Assembly: GCA_050261495.1 (NCBI GenBank)
Contig: JBLNDI010000021.1
Location: forward strand, 1 to 9,523
Direction: 5' to 3'
Length of the DNA: 9,523 bases
Source: JBMNKL01 sp050261495
GTDB lineage: Bacteria > Bacillota > Clostridia > Acetivibrionales > DTU013
Shown: one piece after another, positions 1 through 5,629 of the stretch
Position numbering within the stretch: position 1 is the stretch's first letter
How the letters are laid out: the number at the start of each line of letters is the position of its first letter
Program-made: the position numbers and the translations under genes
Notes under the pieces: generated by a model
Database searches by the model: none
Told to the model about the DNA's origin: nothing
Seen by the model: only the letters and a program-made list of their open reading frames with translations

Positions 1-252
1 ATATTCGTTTATCAAGGTTCATTTCGTCAATATGTATTTACTTTTGTCAGTCTCTCAAAGTTATTTTATCCCAATAATTAACATTTAGCTGGTTTTCCAG
101 TTACTTTTCGAGAATATTCATAAATTATTTGTTATATCTTAATGTTAAAGGCTGGCCTTTTTTAAAGATACCAGAATAATTAACCATATTGTTAAGAAAA
201 ATAACTTCTTGCTGATTTATTTTGCTAACATCTACTCCAAAGTTTATATTTT
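1..252. other. AT-rich intergenic region, no gene seen
   Basis: This stretch is strongly AT-rich and all three + strand frames close within the first ~90 bases. A 26-codon open stretch runs from base 1 to a TAA at 79-81, but its translation is not recognisable and the other frames are open for as long, so it cannot be called the end of an upstream gene. A small hairpin at 147-160 is listed separately. I see nothing else I can support. Confidence 0.6.
147..163 (+). terminator. Weak hairpin plus T-run, possible terminator
   Basis: AAAGG (147-151) pairs with CCTTT (156-160) across a CTGG loop, and the T-run continues to 163. The layout resembles a small intrinsic terminator for a + strand gene ending left of the window. 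The stem is only 5 bp, so this is a weak call. Confidence 0.3.
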
Positions 253-266
253 AAACCTCAAGGTTT
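253..266. promoter_or_regulatory. Inverted repeat, possible operator
   Basis: AAACCT (253-258) and AGGTTT (261-266) form a perfect 6-bp inverted repeat with a 2-base centre. It overlaps the start of the proposed -35 box of the regulator promoter, where a repressor or the autoregulating response regulator could bind. AraC-type regulators usually bind direct repeats, so a different protein is just as likely. The link to regulation is inference. Confidence 0.25.
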
Positions 267-292
267 GTTTTGCATGTTTTATGGCTTATAAT
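265..292 (+). promoter_or_regulatory. Likely promoter of the two-component operon
   Basis: A perfect TATAAT -10 box lies at 287-292, with a weak -35 (TTGTTT, 265-270) at 16-bp spacing. Transcription would start near 299, giving a ~39-nt leader before the response regulator ATG at 338. The poor -35 fits a promoter that needs an activator. The -10 is convincing; the -35 is the best of several T-rich options. Confidence 0.5.
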
Positions 293-337
293 ATTAATAT
301 ATAATTTTATGTAAACATTAAAATCGGAGCTGTAAAA

Positions 338-1207
338 ATGAAACTACTGATCGCCGATGATGAACCCTCTATTCGAAAAGGTTTATCAGAAATGGACTGG
401 CAGTCAATTGGTTTGACTATCTGCCATGTTGCGTCAAATGGCGAGGAAGCGCTCGAAGCTATCAAAAATCTAAGACCTGATATAATACTTACTGATATCT
501 GTATGATTGGTTTAAGCGGAATTGATCTGGCAAAATATGTGTATGAGCATAATATGGACTGCCAAATTATTTTTCTGTCCGGATATGACGATTTTAAATA
601 TGCAAAATCTGCAATTACATATAATGTATTTGATTATATATTAAAACCGTCTGATCCCGAAGAAATTTTTCAAAGCGTGAAACGTGCAATTGAAGAATTG
701 AAAGCCAAGCGTACAGCAAGTGATTCAGTTTCAAATTTAAAAAAGCATTTAAGTGCTCTTAAGTTTGTTGACACAATGTCAGAGAACCAGCCTGAGAAGG
801 CCATGTCAAAAGCTGATAAAACAATGCATGAAATTATATCCTATATTGAAAACAACTATATGAAGGATATTTCACTTGTGACTTTGTCGAAAGAGATCCA
901 CTTTAATCCAATTTATATTTCCAGACTCATTAAGAAAAAATCAGGGTATACATTCCTGGAAATACTTACAGCTGTGAGAATGTATCATGCGGCTAGATTG
1001 CTTACATCAACTGACGAAAAGATATCGAGTATAGCCGAAAAAGTAGGAATCGGCGATCAAAGATATTTCTCTCAAATATTTAAGAAAACCTTCAATATGA
1101 CTCCTTTTGAGTACCGCAAAAGCCAAAAATCAAGTGAACATATTGAAATTTTACCGTTTCTCGGAGTTAAAATAAGCTATGATAAGTGTTTTAAAAAAAC
1201 TAAATAA
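338..1207 (+). CDS. Response regulator, YesN/AraC type (compact)
   Basis: A cytoplasmic two-component response regulator of 289 residues. The receiver domain (about 1-120) shows the acidic pocket D7/D8, phospho-acceptor D53 (in LTD), S81 (in LSGYDDF) and K103 (in ILKP). An AraC-family DNA-binding domain follows at about 163-262: the first helix-turn-helix includes LSKEIHFNPIYISRLIKKKSG and the second IAEKVGIGDQRYFSQIFKK, ending with the family TPFEYR motif. The linker is only ~40 residues, whereas many YesN proteins carry a long middle region and reach ~500 residues, so this is a short form. The usual Pro after D53 (xMPG) is Ile57 here. The ATG has a CGGAG ribosome binding site at 325-329, 8 bases upstream. 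The gene overlaps the sensor kinase by 29 bases. It probably activates a sugar-use promoter, most simply that of the downstream GH42 gene; the target is inferred. Confidence 0.93.
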   Translation: MKLLIADDEPSIRKGLSEMDWQSIGLTICHVASNGEEALEAIKNLRPDIILTDICMIGLSGIDLAKYVYEHNMDCQIIFLSGYDDFKYAKSAITYNVFDYILKPSDPEEIFQSVKRAIEELKAKRTASDSVSNLKKHLSALKFVDTMSENQPEKAMSKADKTMHEIISYIENNYMKDISLVTLSKEIHFNPIYISRLIKKKSGYTFLEILTAVRMYHAARLLTSTDEKISSIAEKVGIGDQRYFSQIFKKTFNMTPFEYRKSQKSSEHIEILPFLGVKISYDKCFKKTK

Positions 1208-2948
1208 CATACTCATAAATCTCAATATACAAAGTAAGCTCTTACTGTCATTTGCATTGCTTATTATCGGTCCTTTGTTTCTCATGGGCGGCTTGATACA
1301 AAACATTTCAAGTGATTTAATCCGTAGTGAGAGTAAAAGCAATCTGGAGTTTCTTACATACCAGATAACTACCAATATTGATTTACTGCTAAATAAGATA
1401 ATCAATGACGTATATACCATCCAATCAGATGAAGTTATTCAAAATACACTTACGACAATTAATTCATTAGATAACCTGGATAACTATCAAAAACGAGAGT
1501 TGCAAGCCGAACTTACCAATGCGTTATTTAGACTGACTAACAGCCCTGAAATAGAATATGTCAGGATTGTTGCCAATAATGGCTTGTATGCTGAACTTGA
1601 TAAAGCTATCTTTAAAAAATCTGTAACCTATATTGATATGAAGAGCATGTATGAAGGGAAAGGGAAAGTTGTATGGTACGGTTATGATGCTTCAACGGAT
1701 ACAATCATTCTCTCTGCCGTCATCAATAGTATTTCTACTCAAAAACCTATAGGTTATCTGGTTATGAATATACGTCAGCTTCCACTGAGCAGGCTTTTCT
1801 CAAAAATGAGTTTTAAAAATGATGGAGAATTGCTTATTTTAGATGAAAATGGCTATTTTATTTCTTACAACAAAGAAATAACACATATCAAAGTGCCTGA
1901 TAAATACTTGACCAAATTCGATAAAACTTTATCAAGTGGATGTTACTGGGAAGACGACAATGTAATCGCTTACCATCGCCTGTCAAATGCCCCTTGGTAT
2001 ATGATGGCTGTAGTAAGTACAAAATATATCGAAGGTCCGCTGCTCAAATTGAGAACTGCAATTAAAGTCATTGAAATTTCAATAGTAATTTCTTCTTTGC
2101 TTTTTGCATTTATTTTCTCGAAAACCATCTCCAAACCGGTTAAAAAACTGTCAATCGCCATGACGAAATTCAGTGAAGGCGATTTGGACGTCCAATGCGA
2201 TATTACCTCCTCAAATGAGATTGGCCAGCTAAGCATGTGCTTTAACTACATGGTGAAAAGTATAAACAATCTTATTGAAAATAATTACAACGAAATGCTG
2301 TTGAAAAAACAAGCAGAACTTAAGTCTTTGCGTATGCAGGTAAATCCACATTTTTTATACAACACTCTTGATACAATTAATTGGATAGCCATCTCAAAAA
2401 AAGTCCCTGAAATATCCGTTATAAGCAGATCTTTGGGAAATCTTATGAGAGCAACAATCAGCGGTTCGGATTTTGTAACAATAAGAAGGGAAATGGAAAC
2501 AGTAGACAATTACTTGACGATTCAAAGATATCGATACGGCGATAAGCTGGATATCCGAAAAAAGATTTCTGATGAAATTTTGGACATGCATATACCCAAG
2601 CTTATAATTCAGCCTATTTTGGAAAATTCAATAATACACGGCATGAGCTATAAAAATACTGAAGGTATCAGGATTCATATTCTGGGTTTGATAAGCGGCT
2701 CTGACATAATTATCAGGGTCCGAGACAATGGTGTGGGCATACCAGAAGACAAGTTGCGTCAGCTGTTTGATGCCGAATATTCAATTGACGATGATGAACA
2801 CACAAGTATCGGTTTAAGGAATGTGGATACAAGGCTAAAAATGTATTACGGGGATAAGTACGGTTTAACCATCTATAGTAAGGTTAATAAAGGAACCAAA
2901 GTGGTTCTTCGTTTTCCGGGGCTGCTAACTTCCCCCGAGAACAATTAA
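1179..2948 (+). CDS. Sensor histidine kinase, YesM type (LytS/HPK7-like)
   Basis: A 589-residue membrane sensor kinase and cognate partner of the preceding regulator. Membrane helix 1 spans about 21-41. An extracytoplasmic sensing region (about 42-290) probably has a Cache-like fold, judged from architecture only. Membrane helix 2 lies at about 297-315, followed by a HAMP linker (316-368) opening with SKPVKKLS. The His_kinase domain carries the phospho-acceptor H391 in QVNPHFLYNTLD, typical of YesM/LytS kinases. The ATPase domain shows the N-box (LIIQPILENSIIHG, N483), G1 (DNGVGI, D516) and G2 (SIGLRNVDTRL) motifs, so it looks catalytically intact. The ATG at 1179 lies inside the regulator gene, with CGGAG at 1162-1166, which points to translational coupling. 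YesM kinases commonly sense oligosaccharides or the state of a sugar importer; the ligand here is unknown. Confidence 0.93.
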   Translation: MISVLKKLNNILINLNIQSKLLLSFALLIIGPLFLMGGLIQNISSDLIRSESKSNLEFLTYQITTNIDLLLNKIINDVYTIQSDEVIQNTLTTINSLDNLDNYQKRELQAELTNALFRLTNSPEIEYVRIVANNGLYAELDKAIFKKSVTYIDMKSMYEGKGKVVWYGYDASTDTIILSAVINSISTQKPIGYLVMNIRQLPLSRLFSKMSFKNDGELLILDENGYFISYNKEITHIKVPDKYLTKFDKTLSSGCYWEDDNVIAYHRLSNAPWYMMAVVSTKYIEGPLLKLRTAIKVIEISIVISSLLFAFIFSKTISKPVKKLSIAMTKFSEGDLDVQCDITSSNEIGQLSMCFNYMVKSINNLIENNYNEMLLKKQAELKSLRMQVNPHFLYNTLDTINWIAISKKVPEISVISRSLGNLMRATISGSDFVTIRREMETVDNYLTIQRYRYGDKLDIRKKISDEILDMHIPKLIIQPILENSIIHGMSYKNTEGIRIHILGLISGSDIIIRVRDNGVGIPEDKLRQLFDAEYSIDDDEHTSIGLRNVDTRLKMYYGDKYGLTIYSKVNKGTKVVLRFPGLLTSPENN

Positions 2949-2973
2949 CTGAAATAAATAATCAAATTATAAT
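2945..2973 (+). promoter_or_regulatory. Possible separate promoter for the GH42 gene
   Basis: TTAACT (2945-2950) is followed after exactly 17 bp by a perfect TATAAT (2968-2973). It sits at the kinase stop codon and would start transcription near 2980, just ahead of the ribosome binding site. This would let the enzyme be induced independently of its regulators, with the regulator binding inside the kinase 3' end. AT-rich sequence gives such matches by chance, so confidence is moderate. Confidence 0.4.
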
Positions 2974-2980
2974 ACATTTA

Positions 2981-2988
2981 AAGGAGGG
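2981..2988 (+). promoter_or_regulatory. Strong ribosome binding site for GH42
   Basis: AAGGAGGG is a near-perfect complement to the 16S 3' tail and sits about 10 bases before the ATG at 2998. It is the strongest ribosome binding site in the window, suggesting high translation of the enzyme compared with its regulators, and it fixes the start codon. Confidence 0.75.
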
Positions 2989-2997
2989 CTTGTTTTC

Positions 2998-4962
2998 ATG
3001 TATTTTGGTGCGGCTTATTACCCCGAGCACTGGGGAGAAGAACGCTGGGAATTTGATCTGAAAAAAATGAAGAGTTTGCATTTCAATATGGTACGTATTG
3101 CTGAATTTGCATGGTGTCGCATTGAACCGGAAGATGGCGTTTATGACTTTACCTGGTTGGACAATTTTTTAGATCTTTGCAGAAAATATGATTTTAAAGT
3201 AATGATGGGTTTACCTTACCGTGTTGTGCCTGCATGGCTTTTTAAAAAAGATCCTGAAATGGCGATTTTATCATATGATGGTCATCGTGAAACTTTTGGC
3301 ACCAGATATACGACCTGCTTAAGCAATAAAACTTTGCGAAAGTACGCCATAGATCTGACACGCAAGATAGTTAACAGATACAAGGACGATGATTGCGTAG
3401 TCGCATGGCATCTGGATAACGAATATGGTGATGCCTCCATTTGCTATTGCGAGAATTGCAGACAGGAATTTATTAACTGGCTTAAGCAGAAATATAGAAC
3501 ACTTGATAACCTCAACAAAACATGGGGATTGGTATTTTGGAGCATGGAGCTGACAGACTGGGATCAAGTATGGGTGCCAAGTAAATCCAACCATTTTCAG
3601 AAACACCCGAGCCTTCTGCAGGATTACTACCGGTTTAACTCTTGGAAAACTGAGAAAACAATCCGCGAGCAAGCAGAAGTTGTCAGAAGTATTGCTCCTT
3701 CAAAAATTATTACAACAAACTTTCAAAGCAGCACCAGGGACCATACTGATTACTATAAGGCTTCCCAACCGTTAGGTGTGGTTTCCATGAATTATTATCC
3801 GCCTGACACGTACAACACAGTTGATCTGGATATCATACGCGGCCTCAAAAACCAAAATTTCTGGGTTGTTGAGCAAAAATCTGGCTCACCCGGTTCGCAA
3901 ACAAATTCGTATTACACCTCTCCTCCCGGAGAAATTCGTATGTACACGTATCAATCCATAGGGCATGGTGCTGATTTAATACTTTATTACCGGTACAGGC
4001 CCAGCTATTTTGGAAACGAACAGTTCTACATGGGTATCATGAATTATGACGGCAGTGATAATCGCATCTCAAAAGAAATCGCCAGAATTGGAGAGGAGTT
4101 GCCTATTATTGCCGGTGAACTTAAGGGCACAAAAGTGATAAATGATACAGCATTACTTTATTCCTATGACAGTCGCTGGGCAGATAAGTTTTTTAAGCCG
4201 AATCCTGATATTAATTACAGGGATGTATTTTTAAGCTATTATAATGAACTTGAAAGGCAGCACATTGGTATGGATATAATCAGCCCTTATGCTGATTTAT
4301 CCAGTTATAAAGTTGTAGTAATACCATACTTATATCTTACTGATGAAGCTATTGTAGAAAATATTACAAAGTATGTAGAGCAGGGAGGCACAATTATAGC
4401 TTCTGCACGTTTATCGGCAAAAGATGAATATGCAAGAATGACGCCCACGCACATCCATCCTAAAATTGCAAAGGTGCTGGGTATTAATGTTGAGGAAGTC
4501 TTGTCATTAAAGCCGGATTATAAAAACGCTATAGAATTGGCTGACGGTACCAAATATACAATCTCGCTTTGGGCAGAATTGCTTGTACCAACAACAGCCA
4601 AGATATTGGCGCGTTACTGTTCTGACTGGTATAAAGGGTATGCTGCGGTCACATATAACCAATTCGGTAGAGGACAAGCCTACTACATCGGCACAATGCC
4701 TGAGGGGCAATTCTACACCCATTATGTAGCAAATCTTGTCAGGATGGCCGGTGTCCAACCGCTTGTGAGCGGCTCCCCTGACGTGCAGGCATGTGAAAGA
4801 TGTTCTGACACCCACCGGTACACATTCTTGCTCAATACATCGGATGCAAACAGCTTCGTATCAATTGATGAAGCAGGTATCGACATCTTAACCGGGAAAG
4901 AGGTGAGTGGGACAGTTGAACTAAAGCCCTACGATGTAATGATTATAAAAAGGCCCAAATAA
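2998..4962 (+). CDS. Beta-galactosidase, glycoside hydrolase family 42
   Basis: A 654-residue enzyme of normal GH42 length that should remove terminal beta-galactosyl (or related) residues from oligosaccharides by a retaining mechanism. The N-terminal TIM barrel opens with FGAAYYPEHW. The likely acid/base is E142 in WHLDNEYG and the likely nucleophile E292 in WVVEQKSG. The four zinc-binding cysteines known in the family are kept: C107, C149, C151 and C154 (CYCENC). A trimerisation-type domain (about 385-590, with the VVVIPYLYL and GGTIIAS segments) and a small C-terminal beta domain follow. There is no signal peptide, so it acts in the cytoplasm on imported sugars. The usual aromatic-site QWR/RWR motif reads YRYRP, followed by FGNEQFYMGIMNYDG, so it belongs to a variant subgroup. 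It follows the kinase by 49 bp. In Bacillus subtilis a GH42 enzyme (YesZ) belongs to the locus of YesMN and pectin-side-chain use, a suggestive parallel. The true substrate cannot be read from sequence. Confidence 0.93.
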   Translation: MYFGAAYYPEHWGEERWEFDLKKMKSLHFNMVRIAEFAWCRIEPEDGVYDFTWLDNFLDLCRKYDFKVMMGLPYRVVPAWLFKKDPEMAILSYDGHRETFGTRYTTCLSNKTLRKYAIDLTRKIVNRYKDDDCVVAWHLDNEYGDASICYCENCRQEFINWLKQKYRTLDNLNKTWGLVFWSMELTDWDQVWVPSKSNHFQKHPSLLQDYYRFNSWKTEKTIREQAEVVRSIAPSKIITTNFQSSTRDHTDYYKASQPLGVVSMNYYPPDTYNTVDLDIIRGLKNQNFWVVEQKSGSPGSQTNSYYTSPPGEIRMYTYQSIGHGADLILYYRYRPSYFGNEQFYMGIMNYDGSDNRISKEIARIGEELPIIAGELKGTKVINDTALLYSYDSRWADKFFKPNPDINYRDVFLSYYNELERQHIGMDIISPYADLSSYKVVVIPYLYLTDEAIVENITKYVEQGGTIIASARLSAKDEYARMTPTHIHPKIAKVLGINVEEVLSLKPDYKNAIELADGTKYTISLWAELLVPTTAKILARYCSDWYKGYAAVTYNQFGRGQAYYIGTMPEGQFYTHYVANLVRMAGVQPLVSGSPDVQACERCSDTHRYTFLLNTSDANSFVSIDEAGIDILTGKEVSGTVELKPYDVMIIKRPK

Positions 4963-4992
4963 AGTACTAAAAATGCTTGGTTTTTAGTACTT
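4962..4992 (+). terminator. Long AT-rich hairpin after GH42
   Basis: A perfect 12-bp stem begins at the last base of the GH42 stop codon: AAGTACTAAAAA (4962-4973) pairs with TTTTTAGTACTT (4981-4992) around a 7-base loop. Its position suggests transcript termination or 3' end protection. It is atypical because it is AT-rich and has no T-run after the stem; the five Ts are in the 3' arm. A second GTACTT at 4995-5000 offers an alternative partner for the 5' arm. Confidence 0.5.
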
Positions 4993-4998
4993 ACGTAC

Positions 4999-5010
4999 TT
5001 AACACAATGT
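4999..5010 (+). repeat. Left copy of 12-bp terminal inverted repeat
   Basis: TTAACACAATGT, the exact reverse complement of bases 5535-5546. The match does not continue inward: the left copy continues GATAAATT while the right copy, read inward, continues CCACATTT. It may be a true left IS end cut off immediately, or a broken end of another copy. Confidence 0.55.
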
Positions 5011-5023
5011 GATAAATTGGTAT

Positions 5024-5045
5024 GCGGGGAGTCTCATATCCCCGC
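5024..5045 (-). terminator. GC-rich hairpin, possible terminator of the minus-strand remnant
   Basis: GCGGGGA (5024-5030) pairs perfectly with TCCCCGC (5039-5045) around an 8-base loop. Read on the minus strand it lies 23 bases beyond the stop codon of the peptidoglycan-binding remnant, the usual place for a terminator. The sequence after the stem is only moderately T-rich (ATACCAATTT), so termination is plausible but not certain. Confidence 0.4.
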
Positions 5046-5068
5046 TTTCCATTATCCACACCGTCGTC

Positions 5069-5188
5069 TCATTCGGACTCCCTAAAACCCATCATAAGCC
5101 AGTTTTCCCTGGTAATTGTATTTTTAACTGCAAGCCCGTTGGCCCGCTGGAAGTCATGAATTGCTTTCTTAAGCTGGTTCTGGAATTC
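5069..5188 (-). pseudogene. C-terminal remnant of a peptidoglycan-binding-domain protein
   Basis: Read on the minus strand, these bases encode 39 codons and a TGA stop (5071-5069). The translation includes QLKKAIHDFQRANGLAV followed by ITRENWLMMGF. This resembles the second half of a PG_binding_1 domain, whose pattern is AV..FQ..NGL.V.G.V...TW..L, as found at the ends of cell-wall hydrolases and spore cortex enzymes. Homology stops at the GAATTC at 5183-5188; beyond it the same strand is only antisense to transposase sequence. It therefore looks like the 3' tip of a host gene whose body was lost when the IS junction formed. It has no start and is not functional. The assignment rests on pattern recognition over about 30 residues. 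Confidence 0.5.
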
Positions 5189-5491
5189 ACGAACCGGTTT
5201 TCTCGTAAGAACAGTCCGACACTATTTGAGGCAGAACTTAAGAGACTGGGAATCCAGCACAAGCTGATCCGTCCGTTTACACCGAGACACAACGGTAAGG
5301 TAGAACGAAGTCATCGCAAGGATAACGAGCGATTTTACGCAGTGCATAAATTTCACTCATTTGAAGATTTTAAAAGGCAACTTTACACACACAATTGGAA
5401 ATACAACAACTTCCCGATGCGTCCCCTTGGCTGGATTTCACCCAAGCAGGCGATACAGAATTTTTTTCAGCAAGGTGTAACACATGTTTGA
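5183..5491 (+). pseudogene. Transposase C-terminal fragment, IS481/IS3-like DDE integrase
   Basis: Recognisable transposase sequence starts at EFTNRF (base 5183) and runs about 102 residues to the TGA at 5489-5491. It contains the end of the integrase core: RLGIQHKLIRPFTPRHNGKV followed by ERSHRKDNERFY. The Glu in GKVERSHR is the probable third catalytic residue of the DDE triad. The tail (LGWISPKQAIQNFF) is typical of IS481-type enzymes. The N-terminal helix-turn-helix and both catalytic Asp residues are absent. The frame stays open upstream to a GTG at 5009, but those ~58 residues do not resemble a transposase and are antisense to the cell-wall remnant, so an intact gene is unlikely. The frame itself has no stop or shift, suggesting a recent truncation. 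Confidence 0.8.
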
Positions 5492-5534
5492 CAAACCAAC
5501 ATTACCATAGATTGTCTTGTAACCGGAAATGTGG

Positions 5535-5546
5535 ACATTGTGTTAA
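5535..5546 (-). repeat. Right copy of 12-bp terminal inverted repeat
   Basis: ACATTGTGTTAA, the reverse complement of 4999-5010, lies 43 bases after the transposase stop, where the right IS end is expected. Read inward it continues CCACATTTCCGGTTACAAG, which looks like an IS481-family end. It contains TTGTGT (5538-5543), a possible outward -35 box. Confidence 0.65.
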
Positions 5547-5565
5547 AAATTTATTAAAATATAAA
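5538..5565 (+). promoter_or_regulatory. Possible hybrid promoter for gyrA
   Basis: TATAAA (5560-5565) lies 16 bp after TTGTGT (5538-5543), the latter inside the right IS repeat. Transcription would begin near 5572, about 58 bases before the gyrA ATG. This is the best promoter-like pair in the last 100 bases before gyrA, though the -35 is weak and the DNA AT-rich. Outward -35 boxes in IS ends are well known in general; use here is inferred. Confidence 0.4.
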
Positions 5566-5569
5566 AGTA

Positions 5570-5589
5570 TCCGCAATTTATCTTGCGGA
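5570..5589 (+). promoter_or_regulatory. Hairpin in the gyrA leader
   Basis: TCCGCAA (5570-5576) pairs perfectly with TTGCGGA (5583-5589) around a 6-base loop, followed by ATTTATATT. It sits at or just after the proposed gyrA start site. It could stabilise the 5' end of the mRNA or be a leftover weak terminator; the T-run is interrupted, so termination should be inefficient. Confidence 0.4.
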
Positions 5590-5629
5590 ATTTATATTGT
5601 GAATTAATATTGCGAAAGAGGTATTATTA

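Larger units (their letters stand above)
4999..5546 (+). mobile_element. Rearranged remnant of an IS481-type insertion sequence
   Basis: A 548-bp stretch bounded by a perfect 12-bp inverted repeat (TTAACACAATGT at 4999-5010; ACATTGTGTTAA at 5535-5546) and holding the 3' part of a DDE transposase ending 43 bp before the right repeat. Complete elements of this family are roughly 1.0-1.3 kb, so more than half is missing. The right end reads into typical IS sequence. The left repeat is followed at once by unrelated DNA (5011-5182) that includes a cell-wall gene remnant on the opposite strand, so this is not a simple internal deletion. No target duplication is visible beside the repeats. The element cannot move by itself. 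The right boundary is more secure than the left. Confidence 0.6.

Noticed and set aside
1..81. Possible 3' end of an upstream gene at the window start
   Set aside because: All three + strand frames are open for about 75-90 bases and none gives a recognisable peptide, so no choice can be supported.
5009..5182. Open + strand frame leading into the transposase from a GTG at 5009
   Set aside because: Its residues do not resemble any transposase, it begins inside the inverted repeat, and the opposite strand holds a better-supported cell-wall remnant.
5488..5516. TTGACA at 5488-5493 as a gyrA promoter
   Set aside because: It overlaps the transposase stop and has no acceptable -10 at 16-18 bp; the nearest, TAGATT, is only 14 bp away.
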